Shown piece by piece: positions 19,451 through 30,704 of a stretch of DNA of 64,000 nucleotides (position 1 is the first letter of the stretch; each line of letters opens with the position of its first letter). The stretch is taken from the NCBI RefSeq assembly GCF_000005505.3, contig NC_016131.3:21845501-21909500 (forward strand), in the 5' to 3' direction. Position numbers and translations under genes: made by a program. This DNA comes from Brachypodium distachyon (lineage: Eukaryota; Streptophyta; Magnoliopsida; Poales; Poaceae). The notes under the pieces are model-generated. The model was not told the DNA's origin, searched no databases, and saw nothing but the letters and a program-made list of their open reading frames with translations.

Positions 19451-21620
19451 CTGTGAGGCCCGAGTCATCTTGCACTGCCCTGCAACCCACCATAGGAGTT
19501 TGGTCGATCGTGTTCTCTTCTCTTCCTGGGTAGAAGATTACTCATCTTCATCTCGCACTTTGATTTATTTGTGTTCTTTGCTGCAGAGCAATTTCGTCTG
19601 GTATGTGATGTAGTCATGTTCGCTTTGGAGGTGGACATAGATTGTTCAGTGAGCTGGCATCTGAAACTTTTAGTCTTTGTACTGCAAGTTTAGGTATCAA
19701 CTTCATGCGACACATGCGAAATGTTAAGATTATGTTGGGCTGCAGCAAACATCTGAATCAGTCCACCCTTGGCTGTTAATTTTTGGTACTCCTTCAGTCC
19801 AACAAAGATGTCTCAACTTTAAAACTTGAAACATCTGTTGTTGGAGCGAGGGAGTAGTATTATAGTGGAGCATGGCTCCTCTTACCTTTTACTGATCTTG
19901 CGGAGCGTCGTGATCTCATCTCAGTGATCTCACAGTGTTTTTGTTGTTACACTGGAGGCCAGGGATGCTGCGAAGCGGAGGCTAATCGCAAACGTCGTCT
20001 TCGGCAAGGTGTGGGTAATCAACAAGGTCTCCAAGGCGCTTGTGGGTATGAATCCACAGCCTGCATATCGACCAGGCCATCGATCATGGACTTGGACTGG
20101 GCGCCCACAAAGGTACAACACCTAAACCTGATCCATTTCTCCTCTTTATTTTCTGTTGTTATTCCGCTCCTACATGCCAAGCTGAATTTGATTATGCGAG
20201 GATTATGTTATACTGTGGTTATGTGTTTCTATTCACCAATGTATTATGTGCTCCAGCGCTGAATCCATTTTCAGGTTGACGTCTACTTTGTACCTGATTT
20301 ATAGAGCAAACGGGTTCTACATTGAATAGATGATATCAATAGGCCCGTGTTTCCGGTCTCTCGTGGAATTGAGATTCCACTATTATGTTAGTTTATTACT
20401 AGTATTATTTTTTAGAAGAAAAAAATGTGATTCGCCACGAATGCAATATTTTTGACGAAAATATATGCAATACTAATTTATGCCATCCGAACGAGGTTGG
20501 TATTGTATTCATGAAATATAATTTTCTTTATTTGTTCAGAACTGCATTTCCCATTTTTGCAGGATGTGCTAGGCCTAGGCGTCAGCATGTTGAAGACCGC
20601 TTCCAGTCTTTTCATTTCATTCTTTGTATTTTTGTCATAGCTTAAGAACTTGGATCGATTCACAAGTTATAGGACTATGACGAGCTCCAACATGAAACTG
20701 AGTACTACTATTTGCTCCATTTATGTACGTCTTGATTGCTTCCTGCATGGCATCACAAATATCGTGTCTCTCGCTCGGTATGTTTACGCGCGTGTGTTCT
20801 GCGTAGATTCTGAAATAATCTTGACGGTTATTTTAACGCCTTGGACTGTATACCCGGGGTGCTGTACATATGGTGACCAGGCTGTGTTGGGGCACGGCGT
20901 TGTTCCGCAAGGAGCCATGGGCCGGGAACATGAGTTTGCTGTCTGCGATGCGTCTGAAAGAGGTGGACTGAAGGCGCTCTAGTGGCGTGGTCCGGGCCAA
21001 GCCAGTCTGTCGTGATTCGTGAAGAACGTGTCTGCTGTGCCATCGCCGTCGATACTGTCTCATCCAGTACAAAAGAAGAAGGTACTTACCCTGATGTGCA
21101 GTGAGCGTTGGAGAAGTTATTTCTCGGTGGACATCCTTGTCGGTCCATTCAAAATTGTTTGTATTTTTCTATTGTTCCACAAATCTCATATTTCGATAGT
21201 TCTAAACATAACTTCGATATAGCCATTTCTTAGTTCCTTTTAACGTGTCGGCGTGGATCCATTGGAACATCGTTTTTCTTTAGGTCTGAGCTTAGCTGCT
21301 CAATCTTTTTTCTGTTAAAGAGTGTATGTGTTTCTTTTGCAGTAAAAAAAAAGCATGTTTCTGCTATTTTGAGTCTTTGAGACAATTCAGACATGAGTAC
21401 ACTCTAATTGAGTCGTTACACAAAACAACCACATTGAGGGCAGTAGTTTGCTGTTCAAGTAACCGAAAGCAGTGCATAGCAAATATCAGTTCACCAACTC
21501 CCAGTTTTCGTCGTAGAATATCAAGTGAATTAAGATCTCAGAATTAAAAGCGTGCGCACAAGGTAGAAGTATTCGGGCTTTGCATGGATCAGATCAAACA
21601 GATAATGATGTTAAACAATA
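19451..21620 (+). other. Intergenic region with possible degenerate exons
   Basis: Around 19942-20112 an exon-like block ends at a GT donor (cacaaag|gtacaa) and could encode a peptide containing NVVFGKVWVINKVSKALVG. A second block follows a ttttgcag acceptor at about 20563. I cannot connect them into a gene or name a family. A leader-like block at about 12000-12330 could belong to the same locus, with the LINE in between. Speculative. Confidence 0.2.
19789..19854. mobile_element. Short Stowaway-type MITE, 66 bp
   Basis: CTCCTTCAGTCCAACAAAGATG mirrored by the end GGAGCGAGGGAG, flanked by TA. Confidence 0.7.
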
Positions 21621-21731
21621 TCCTCTGTTCCATAATTCTTGTCAAAATATTATATGTATCTAGACACTTTTTAGGAATAGATACATCCATTTTTGGTCAA
21701 ATTTGAGACAAGAATTATGAAATAGAGAGAG
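21621..21731. mobile_element. Stowaway-type MITE, 111 bp
   Basis: TCCTCTGTTCCATAATTCTTG at left is mirrored by CAAGAATTATGAAATAGAGA at right, flanked by TA. Confidence 0.8.
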
Positions 21732-22069
21732 TACAATGCATTCTGTAAATCATCATGTCATCAAAAGAGAACCCAAAATCATATTGTCTCACTGCCAAAT
21801 TTCACCATGGAGATTTGTGACCTTCAATTTGGTCACTGAAATGTCACAATTTCCATTTATGCTGATTGTCCTTTCCAAGATACACTACGGAAAATGTGCT
21901 GATTAAGATTGTCCGTTTGGAAAGGACAATATTAATAACTCTTACTTTCTTTATGAACGCGCTGAAATGTTGGGGGTGAGACAATAGGATATGAAATGCA
22001 TGTCTACCGTACTTGTAGAACCACGACTAGGTTTATGGACCTTGTGCTTTGATTGTTCGGAGATTCTAA

Positions 22070-22087
22070 GTGGGGCACGTGCCCCAC
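22070..22087. other. Perfect 18-bp palindrome containing a G-box
   Basis: gtggggcacgtgccccac equals its own reverse complement and centres on CACGTG, the plant G-box core bound by bZIP/bHLH factors. It stands directly before a GC-rich repeat block with no confirmed gene. Confidence 0.7.
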
Positions 22088-22259
22088 CTAGTCTTGCCGT
22101 GCGGCGCTGGTCCAAACCGTCCGATTTCCCTCTGTTCCCCCGATGAGCCCGTTCCCTTTTTACGGTTTTACCTCGCTCGTTCTCTCCCTTCTTCTCACGA
22201 TCTCTCTGCTTCTCCTCATCCCAAGATCTCGAGCGGAGCAGCTGGCTTGGCCACCAAAT

Positions 22260-22560
22260 CATTGCGCCTCAGGCCCTCAGCAGGCTGCAGCAGTGCGTGG
22301 TGGCGCGACGGAGGAGGGCGCCGCCCCCATATCTCGGCGCGGAGCACGCTGCTGCAGCGGCGACGGGGCAGGTGGCGCGGCGGAGGAGGGCGCGGCCCTG
22401 CACAGAGCAGGCTGCTGCAGCGGCGTTGGGCATGGCGGCGCGGCGACGGGGAGGGCGCGGCCCGGCCGGCGCGGAGCAGGCTGCGGCGGCGGCGTTGGGC
22501 GGGGCAGCGCGGTGGAGTAGGGCGCAGCGGTTGGGCAAGGCGCAGGGCCAGCAGCGGAGG
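22260..22560. repeat. GC-rich degenerate tandem repeat, period about 65 bp
   Basis: About four units start with variants of agcaggctgctgcagcggcg and continue through ggcgcggcggaggagggcg. Long overlapping open frames on both strands come from the GC-rich composition; none has a recognisable domain. Confidence 0.6.
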
Positions 22561-22936
22561 AGCGTCTTCGGGACCACCAGATAGGGAGCCACCACGGTGG
22601 GTACGGTGCGTGGAATGCCGCCGTGCTATGGGATCGTCGGCTGCCGTCATGGTGGTCCTCGCATTGGGCAGCGCCAAGGTGGCGAGGGCGTAGGCGGCGA
22701 GGAGGTGCTTGACGAGAGGCTGGATGGAATGCTGGAGGCGGCGTCCTCCGGGTCGTCCAACTCTCGGTGGGCGTGAGCGCTGTGCGTCCGCGTTGGGCTG
22801 CTCGCCGGGCGACATTGTGGTTTGTGATGTCCATCAGATTAGGCATAGCAAAAGAGAATCAGCGACTTCGATTTAGTCGGGTTGTTTTGCCGTGCCGTGC
22901 ACTACTGAGTGTTATGTGTATACTACATGTTTTCTA

Positions 22937-24032
22937 GTCCATGTTGTCTAGTCTTAATTGACATGATCTTTGCCACTAACTATCATGTCATGTAGAAACT
23001 ACTGTCATGATCTTGGGTTATAGTTGTCAAGTCGTGCAACACTAACTACGATGTCATGTACTATCTAGTTGCCATGTTGTACGGTCCTAGTTGTCATCTT
23101 GTCTGGTCATAATTGTCATGATCTTGGGTCATAATTGTCATGCCGTGCAATACTAGCTATCGTGTCATGTACTACTTAATAGTCTTGTTGTACGGTCCTA
23201 TTTGCCATGATCTTGGGTCATAGTTGCCATGACATGCAATACTAACTACCGTGTCATGTACTATCTAATTGTCATGATCTTGGGTCATAGTTGCCATGCC
23301 GTGCAATACTGACTAGCTGTCATGTACTACCTAGTTGCCATGTTGTACGGTCCTAGTTGCCATTTTGTCTGGTCATAATTGCCATGATTTTGGGTCATAA
23401 TTGCCATGCCGTGCAATACTATCTACCGTGTCATGTACTACCTAGTTGCCATGTTGTACGGTCCTAGTTGCCATCTTGTCTGGTCATAATTGACATGCCG
23501 TGCAATACTAACCAACATTTGTATGCTATCTAGTTTCCATGTTGTATGATCCTAATTGCCACGTTGTTTGGTCATAATTGTCATGATCTTGGGTCATAAC
23601 TGCCATGTCGTGCAATACTAACTATCGTTTCATGTACTAACTAGTTGTCATGTTGTACGGTCCTAGTTGCCATCTTGTCTGGTCATAATTGCCATGATCT
23701 TGGGTCATAGTTGCGATGCCGTGCAATACTAACTATCATTTCGTATGCTATCTAGCTGTCATGCACACTACTAACTACCATGTCGGGTACTACTTAGTTG
23801 TCTGGTTCTGATTGCCATGTTGTCTTGTCATAATCGTCATTATGTTGAGTCATAGCTGCCATGTTGTCAGGTCATAACCGCCATCATGTTGACTCATAGT
23901 TGCCATGGTGTCTGTTTATAATTGCCATTACATTGGATCATAATTTTCATGTTGTTTGGTTATAATTGCCATGATGTTGGGTCATAGTTGCCATGTTGTT
24001 TGGTCATATTTGCAATATTGTTGGGTTTGATT
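22937..24032. repeat. Complex AT-rich tandem array (ttgccatg family)
   Basis: Over about 1.1 kb variants of four phrases recur: catgtactacctagttgcca, tgttgtacggtcctagttgc, tctggtcataattgccatga and cttgggtcatagttgccatg, plus ccgtgcaatactaact. Spacing varies (about 70-200 bases), giving a higher-order mosaic rather than a simple satellite. Non-coding. Confidence 0.8.
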
Positions 24033-24092
24033 TTCAGTCTGATTTTTTGTGTCTTGCCATTTTTAGAGGAACAACCGAAGCTTTATTAACTA

Positions 24093-25666
24093 TTAGTCAA
24101 AAGTCCGTGCGTTGCTACGGAAAATGAAATAGGAATACAAAAAATAAAATAACTGCAGCACCACCAAATTAAGAGTTAAAATGTGATCCAATGCGGGTGG
24201 TTTCATTTAAAAAAAAAATTGTATACGATCTTATGGACTTTATATGCCTCTTGGCGATCCGTCAGCCGGTAGGCCTGTCTCTGTGTAGCGTCTAGACTCA
24301 AGAATATGTGCCTGGCGAAATCACAGATCTACTTTGTGTGTGCGTACTCTTTGTTTGTGACTTCTGAGTTTTTATGTCCGCTGGGCTAGGCGTCTTATAT
24401 GGGTCAACTATTGACCAATCTCTTAAGCTTTGTTTGGATGTAGATGTTGAATGAGATGACTACCAATATTCCTGGAAAACATAACTGGGCCTAAATTCTG
24501 TTTTTCTTATATGGATGCACATTGAATTGGCTTGTAGAATCCAAGTGTGACACCAGTTCCAATTCCAGTTTGGATGGAAAAAATTGAAATTGTATATTTA
24601 TATGATTATGAAGCTTTTACTTTGTTGTACATGTATCAAATGAAATTTTCGCAACGTGTGCATGTATCATGATGATTATGTTCAATATCAAAAGCCATTC
24701 AATCCTCAAGGCCAATTTTTACAAAAAATAAAAAAAATAAAAAAACCCAAGCCGTTGCTGCTGTCATGCTGTGTACAGAAAGAGAAGCAACAAAATAGTC
24801 TTCGATTACGATGGGAGGCGGCTCGTCGTACAGAGGGACGAGACTGGAGGCGGCTCCTGGGGGGAGAGGAGAGAGGGATGAGACGGCGGGTGACTCCAGG
24901 TGGAGGAGAAGGAGGATGTGCGGATGATAAGGAATAGGCGGCGGCCGGAGAAAAGGAAGGAGAAGGGCGGTGGTTTTGGCAAGGGACGAGTGGAGCGGCG
25001 GTTGGGAAGGGGATGGAGATGGGTGGAGTCTAGGGACGGGATGGGGATGGGCAGCGGCTGGGGGGGCATGGGGGCGGCTGGAGGAGATGGGCAGCGGACA
25101 GCTCCTTCACGTTGCATCTGTCCTCCATGGTGGGCGCCGGCTTGAGTTGGAGATGGGGAGACGCATCATACTGAGAGTGTGACGGTGGAGAGAGAAGAGA
25201 GGGGGGAGACTAAGGAAAGTTGCGGTGAAATTGGAGACTAATTCCATTGTTCAATCGTTCAATTCCGATATCCCATTGATCACGTAATCAAGCCGTGTTT
25301 CCTTTCAGGGCGGGCACAGTGGCACACTCGGCGAGGACGTACGGACGTCCGCCCAGGAGTTTCAGGCGACGGCCGCAGAGTCGCTGGCGCGGCGCGGGTG
25401 GAGGAGGTGCAGGTGCGGTAGTGGCATGGGGAGAAAGATGGGTGGATGCGGAGGAGGATGATTTGGGTGAGGAGATGAGCCATGAGGGGAAACGCAGGAG
25501 GGGGAGCCTTCTTGGTTGTTGCGGGCTGCGAAGGGGAAGAAGCCCTCGTGCGGGCTAGCTCGATGGAGATCGGATCGGATTGCGACTCGCGAGAAGGGGA
25601 GGGGTGAGGACGTACGACGACGTCCGTACCACCACCACCAATTCCAATTTAATATATTGTTATAGA
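24093..25666 (-). mobile_element. Possible Helitron on the minus strand
   Basis: Read in reverse, 24093 is the end of CTAA followed by T, preceded at 11 bases by a hairpin TCCGT-8 nt-ACGGA: the expected Helitron 3' terminus. A candidate 5' end, A^TCTATAACAATATATT, lies at 25666. The 5' end is weak because 24426-25720 also shows inverted ends (tgtttggatg / catccaaccaaaca-like), hinting at another element. The interior at about 24800-25560 is GC-rich and has no recognised gene. Confidence 0.35.
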
Positions 25667-25740
25667 TAAATTGTTATAGGGATACAAATATTTGTTGGGG
25701 GAGTATCCAACCAAACATACGGACCAGCCTAAAAAAAGTG

Positions 25741-25853
25741 CTCCCTCCATCTCATATTAAGTGCTGAAATATTACATTTATCTAGACGATTTTTAGACAT
25801 ATATACATTTATATTTTTGGCAAATTTGAGTCATTTAATATGGACGGAGGGAG
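25741..25853. mobile_element. Stowaway-type MITE, 113 bp
   Basis: CTCCCTCCATCTCATATTAAG to TATGGACGGAGGGAG with a fold-back interior; right TA present, left side reads tg. Confidence 0.8.
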
Positions 25854-25859
25854 TAGCTA

Positions 25860-26930
25860 GTCGAGGTATAATATATGTGGTTATTCCCCGTTCGCTTCCT
25901 TCATGACTGAATATGGTCTCCTAAATCAAAACGAGTGTTTTCCTGTAGCAATACCACGAAGGATTGGCATGCATACCCAGCTGTTTCTCACCATTGATCT
26001 CGTTGATGGCATCAAGGCAATCGGAAGCAACTGGACTGTATTGGCCTCCGGTAGCGCTTGTGCTTGCGTGGGCTGCGCGGGCGCGTGGGCTGCAAAGCGA
26101 ACTGGAACGGGCGCGTGCGTGCGGGCGAGAGCGAGCGCGCGGGCATCAGGGCATGCGGGCGAAGGCGTCGCTGGCCACGCTAACGTGGGGCACGCCGCTG
26201 CGGTCCTTGATTGTTTACCGTCGTTATATGATTGATCTAACATATAAGTCCATTGCTTTTCACCTTGTGCCAACACTTTTAATATTGAGATCTTATTTCG
26301 CCTGATACTCTTCCCGAATAAAAATGAGAACTGGTGAACTTTTTTTGCGTTGAACTGCTTTTTGTTACTAATTGAACTGCAAATTCTCACATAACATTTT
26401 CCATAGTTTAGGTGTGGTTGGATTGACGACCCAACTACCGCTACTCTTTGGCCTCTCGTGTGTTGAAGTTGAAATTTAGGTTGAAATACTTCCCTCGAAG
26501 ACGGCCTCGATCCCCTACACTTGTGTGTATCAACAATCACCACAATCACCCATTTATAGTATACCATCATGAGGACTCAAAATGATCCAGCATCATAAAG
26601 TTAAAAGCATGTCCTTAACCTTGCCGTATCTTTTCAATCTTGTCGGAGGTCCGTAGCCATTCTCCTTATCATATTCTCCTTATCATTTATTTGCAACTAA
26701 CTTCGTGGAAAGCAACAAATCATTTCTTAGTCAGTCCGTATTAATAACTTCTTGCAAAACGTATGATACTCGATTAAGTATTTTAAAGAAGTAGTAACTA
26801 AATTCGTATTAAATCTTTCTATTTTACTCAACGCTTACGACTAAGCCGTGAGACATGGCAAACATTTCTCTTCATTATGGACAGCCAAGATTTTATCGAG
26901 TCGCCGTCTCAACGGCCGGTGGAGGTGAGC
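25860..26930. other. Region upstream of UGT-2, no gene recognised
   Basis: Holds a GC-rich patch (26050-26200) with accidental open frames. The last few hundred bases would include the UGT-2 promoter. Confidence 0.35.
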
Positions 26931-26935
26931 TGTTC

Positions 26936-26943
26936 CTATATAT
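26936..26943 (+). promoter_or_regulatory. TATA box of UGT-2
   Basis: ctatatat at 26936, about 75-80 bases before the ATG at 27018. It lies inside the open upstream extension of the frame (to 26877), which argues that the extension is leader, not coding. Confidence 0.6.
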
Positions 26944-27017
26944 GGGCTACATGCTCCTCCATTTCTTGGAAGAACTGCGTACTTCTCGTTTATCATTGGA
27001 GAAGGCCGTCCGATACA

Positions 27018-28496
27018 ATGGCGAGCGCTCACGTCCTCCTCCTCCCCGAGCCCGGCTCCGGCCACCTCATGTCGCTAATCGAAGCCGGCAAGCGTCTGCT
27101 CGGCCACGGCGGAGATGACGACGACGACTACGAGCACCGCGCGCTGACGGTCACCGTGTTGATCATCCGGCCAGCGACGGCCGAATCGGCCTCCGAGGTC
27201 GACTCGCACGTCAAGCGCGTAGCCGCCTCCGGGCTCGGGGTCCGGTTCCACCACTTACCCGCCGTCGATCCCCCCAACGACTGCGACCCCCGCAACGTGC
27301 AGGAGTTCAAGTCCCGCTACATGCAGCTGTACGCGGCGCACGTTAAGGCCGCCGCGGCGGAGCTCGACGCCGCCGCGCTCGTCATAGACTTCTTCGCCAC
27401 TGGCGTCATCGACGCGGCCAGGGAGCTCGCCCTGCCGACGTACGTGTACTTCACGTCCACGGCCGCGCTGCTGGCGCTCACCCTGCGCCTCCCGGCGTTG
27501 CACGAAGAAGAATCATCGGCCGACGGCAGTACGGTGCACGTCCCGGGCATGCCGCCCGTGCCCGCGGGGTCTGTCCCGGGGTTCCTGGGCGACAAGGGGA
27601 GCCCCAACTACGCGTGGTTCGTGTACCACGGCCGCCGCTTCATGGACGCCGACGGCATCATCATCAACACGGTGGACGGGCTCGAGCCGGGGCTTCTCCA
27701 CGCGATAGCCGACGGCCAGTGCGTGCCAGGACGACGCGCGCCGCGGTTGTACCCAATCGGCCCAGTGATTGACCTCGGCGGCGCCAAAGAGTCGGAAGAG
27801 CACTACTGTGTGAAATGGCTCGACGCGCAGCCTCCGGCGTCGGTGGTGTTCCTTTGCTTCGGGAGCATGGGCTGGTTCGACGTCGCCAAGGCCCACGAGG
27901 TCGCCGCGGGCCTGGAACGCAGCGGGCACCGCTTCCTTTGGACCCTGCGCGGCCCGCCTGCCGCCGCGGGCGGCTCGCTGCACCCGACGGACGCGGACCT
28001 GGACGAGCTTCTCCCGGAGGGGTTCCTGGAGAGGACCAAGGAGAGGGGCCTCGTGTGGCCGAGGCGAACCCCGCAGAAGGAGATACTCGCCCACGCCGCC
28101 ATTGGCTGCTTCGTCACGCACTGCGGGTGGAACTCGACCCTGGAGAGCCTGTGGCATGGCGTGCCGCTGGTGCCGTGGCCGCTGTACGCGGAGCAGCACC
28201 TCAACGCGTTCGAGCTCGTGTCCGTCGTGGGCGTTGCCGTGGCCATGGAAGTGGACAGGGAGCGGAACAACTTCGTGGAGGCGGCGGAGCTTGAGCGGGC
28301 GGTGAGGTGCCTCATGGGGGGCGGGGCGGAGGAGGAGGGCCGGAAGGCGAGGGAGAAGGCCGCGGAGATGAAGACCGTTTGCAGGAATGCTGTGGAAGTG
28401 GGCGGCTCGTCGTACGCCGCGTTGCAAAGGCTCCGTGATGCAGTTCGAAGTGGTGCAGCGTGCAGTCGTACCACGGGTCGTCTTCCGGAGAAATGA
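27018..28496 (+). CDS. UDP-glycosyltransferase, family 1 (UGT-2), 492 aa, atypical PSPG box
   Basis: Single-exon paralogue of UGT-1 with the same length. The ATG at 27018 is chosen because homology starts at MASAHVLLLPEPGSGHLMS and a TATA box lies just upstream. Catalytic His16 and partner Asp124 (LVIDFF) are present. The PSPG box spans residues 350-393, with FVTHCGWNS (H368, W371, N372, S373), E376 and the closing E392-Q393 intact. Its first residue is Arg350 (codon cga, 28065-28067) instead of the near-invariant Trp, and Thr351 replaces Ala. Cys364 also replaces a usual Gly. The first Trp normally stacks on the uracil ring, so sugar-donor binding may be altered. The C-terminus carries an extra Arg/Ser-rich tail. 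Acceptor unknown; the frame is intact, so it may still be functional. Confidence 0.93.
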   Translation: MASAHVLLLPEPGSGHLMSLIEAGKRLLGHGGDDDDDYEHRALTVTVLIIRPATAESASEVDSHVKRVAASGLGVRFHHLPAVDPPNDCDPRNVQEFKSRYMQLYAAHVKAAAAELDAAALVIDFFATGVIDAARELALPTYVYFTSTAALLALTLRLPALHEEESSADGSTVHVPGMPPVPAGSVPGFLGDKGSPNYAWFVYHGRRFMDADGIIINTVDGLEPGLLHAIADGQCVPGRRAPRLYPIGPVIDLGGAKESEEHYCVKWLDAQPPASVVFLCFGSMGWFDVAKAHEVAAGLERSGHRFLWTLRGPPAAAGGSLHPTDADLDELLPEGFLERTKERGLVWPRRTPQKEILAHAAIGCFVTHCGWNSTLESLWHGVPLVPWPLYAEQHLNAFELVSVVGVAVAMEVDRERNNFVEAAELERAVRCLMGGGAEEEGRKAREKAAEMKTVCRNAVEVGGSSYAALQRLRDAVRSGAACSRTTGRLPEK

Positions 28497-28505
28497 ACGT
28501 GCATA

Positions 28506-28526
28506 CTCCCTATGGGACGGAGGGAG
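28506..28526. mobile_element. 21-bp relic of a Stowaway MITE
   Basis: Only the two ends remain, ctccc...gggacggagggag, flanked by TA on both sides, 9 bases after the UGT-2 stop codon. Looks like an internally deleted MITE. Confidence 0.5.
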
Positions 28527-28529
28527 TAA

Positions 28530-30387
28530 CTAATAAGCGTGATCCGTCGTTCCGTTTCCACCGTGCATGACCGTGCGATCCTAGGATTGAATGGCTATTT
28601 ATTGTGTGCCGCCTTTGAATTTTGGCTGGAATTTAGTGTTTGTCACGTTCTCAGCTGTGAGAAATAAATAAGATGTGAAATCGGAAATCCAAGGCAAAAC
28701 TCCTTTTAAGGAAAATTGGTTCCTTGGTCGTGCATTTTTATAACCAATTAACAGACAGCAGAGAACCATCCATTGGTTGGATGGTATAGTGATGCTTAAA
28801 TCCCTAACCAATCAGAGATCAAAACATAGGTTTAACATCATGTCCATCTGGTACAAAAGGGATCATCATTTCAGTGGTATACGATGTAGCCCTCGATAGC
28901 GAGATGGCATCCGAATCTGCCCTTATATAGGAATGGGCTAGAAACTTTCGATCGGCTCGTTTTTGGCCGTATGTGGTTAGGGCCACCCGGGATGTTATTG
29001 GTGCTCTTCTGGGTGTTTCCTACAGATCATGATGGGTTGTGTGACAACAACAACATAATGATATATATATTTTGTCTCAAATTGGCTCAAATACGGATGT
29101 ATCTATATGTAGAAACGTCTGGATACATGTAATATTTCGACAAGTAATTCTGGCCGGAGGGGGTATTATTATTTTTAGGAAATTAAGTATATGTTTGTTA
29201 TTAAAATAAGTGTTGAACATTTATTAATAGTAGGAAAACATGAATTTTATTTGTTTTGTAGATATCTGGAACGTTGCTTGAGTGAGCCGTACCATTTTTA
29301 TGGGGGTAGATTGATCCCAAATGGCATCATCAGTTTTTTTTGCCATGCCCTCGATGAATAGATCGAACTATCTTTTATTGTTTTTCTTATGGAAAGAGGG
29401 AAATACCTACAAAATAATTGTGAACATCAGGATTTGAAACTTGGTGAGTGGAATCATGCATCCACAACTCCACCACCCCACTTTCCCAAAAAAAAAAACT
29501 CCACCACCCCACAAACATGTTTCTCCTATTTGTTTAGTGTTAATGCATGGATAATCAGATGAGAGAATAAGTGTTGATGATTGATCAAAATGTGTGTGCC
29601 ATTTTGCTTTCTTAGCCTAGCCAGAGGGAATCCGTTAAATGGGTTTCAGGTACTCCGATGGAAAGAAAGACCAAGTGAACTGGTGGCCATCAAAATTTAT
29701 ATGGAAATAACGACACCTTAGGATATATGGCCCGGTTAGTATGGAGTGTGAACCTTAATGAGTTTTGGGTTCTAATGGGGGGAAAAAAAAATACATAACC
29801 AACAAGTATCCACGGAATTTTGTACGGGGATGGCAGCCGCTTAGGACATCTTGACCAAGTTTTGGGATTTTGACGAGCTGAACTTTACTCACCGCTTATC
29901 CAATCAAATCTAATGTGCCATGATGATTGCTTGTACTCCTATTCATTCGTGACCACGAAAAGTGATTGCTATGTGCAATTTAGTCATTGTACTTTTGAAA
30001 TCTCAGTATATAAGGTATACGAACTTTTGTTCCACGTGTTCACACACGGTCGATGGGACGTATGATGTACGTATTTTGCTGACCTGGTGCAAGATGGGTC
30101 CCATTTAATCACTTTTGACCTCACCAACATTTCACCACACTATGACTAATTTGAATAGCTTTTAATCAATTATGAAATCTTCAATTAATTACAAACTGAT
30201 CTCACTAATTTGTGATTGCTCTAATCACTTGGAATATCTATCACTTAATATCTTTATCTTTACTATTTACTTCCTCCTTTGTAATATGACCAACAACTAA
30301 TGATTTGAGGGTTACGTTTTATAAAAATTATAGCATTGGATTTGTATTTAAAACATGTTCCAGCATTATAAAAATTTCTAACATATA
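28530..30387. other. Intergenic, AT-rich
   Basis: No gene recognised. A decayed Stowaway-like segment lies near 29069-29163 (tttgtctcaaattggctc ... acaagtaattctggccggaggg). Confidence 0.4.
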
Positions 30388-30704
30388 CTCCGTCCTTTTC
30401 ACAAAGAATGGCGCTCACGATTTTCGATGTCGAACTTTGACCAACGTTAGACCCAATAATATGTAGATTCTATGTTACAAAATTTATATTTTTGGAAACG
30501 TTTTTGAAATACGAATCCAATGATATAATTTTTGTAGCACATACCCCCTCAAATCATTTGTCTAATTATTGGTCAAAGTAAAATATTAAAATGCGTGCGT
30601 GCCATTTTTTGTGAAAAAGAAATAATCTACATGTTATTAGTCTAATCATTGGTCAAAGTTCAACCTCTAAATGTGTGTGTCATTCTTTATATAAAAAGAG
30701 GGAG
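30388..30704. mobile_element. Stowaway-type MITE, about 317 bp
   Basis: CTCCGTCCTTTTCACAAAGAATG at left is mirrored by CATTCTTTATATAAAAAGAGGGAG at right; TA flanks both. The inner gaccaacgtt and attggtcaaagt motifs pair with each other. Confidence 0.7.

Noticed and set aside
22070..22846. Open frames of about 190-207 codons on both strands
   Set aside because: GC-rich repeat block with Ala/Arg/Gly-rich translation in every frame and no start or domain evidence.
25903..26570. Open frames in a GC-rich patch before UGT-2
   Set aside because: Ala/Arg/Cys-rich low-complexity translations on both strands, not gene-like.
26877..27017. In-frame N-terminal extension of UGT-2
   Set aside because: It contains the TATA box and no homology to UGTs; the family N-terminus starts at 27018.
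27513..28561. Minus-strand open frames over UGT-2
   Set aside because: Mirror frames of a GC-rich real gene, no recognisable protein.
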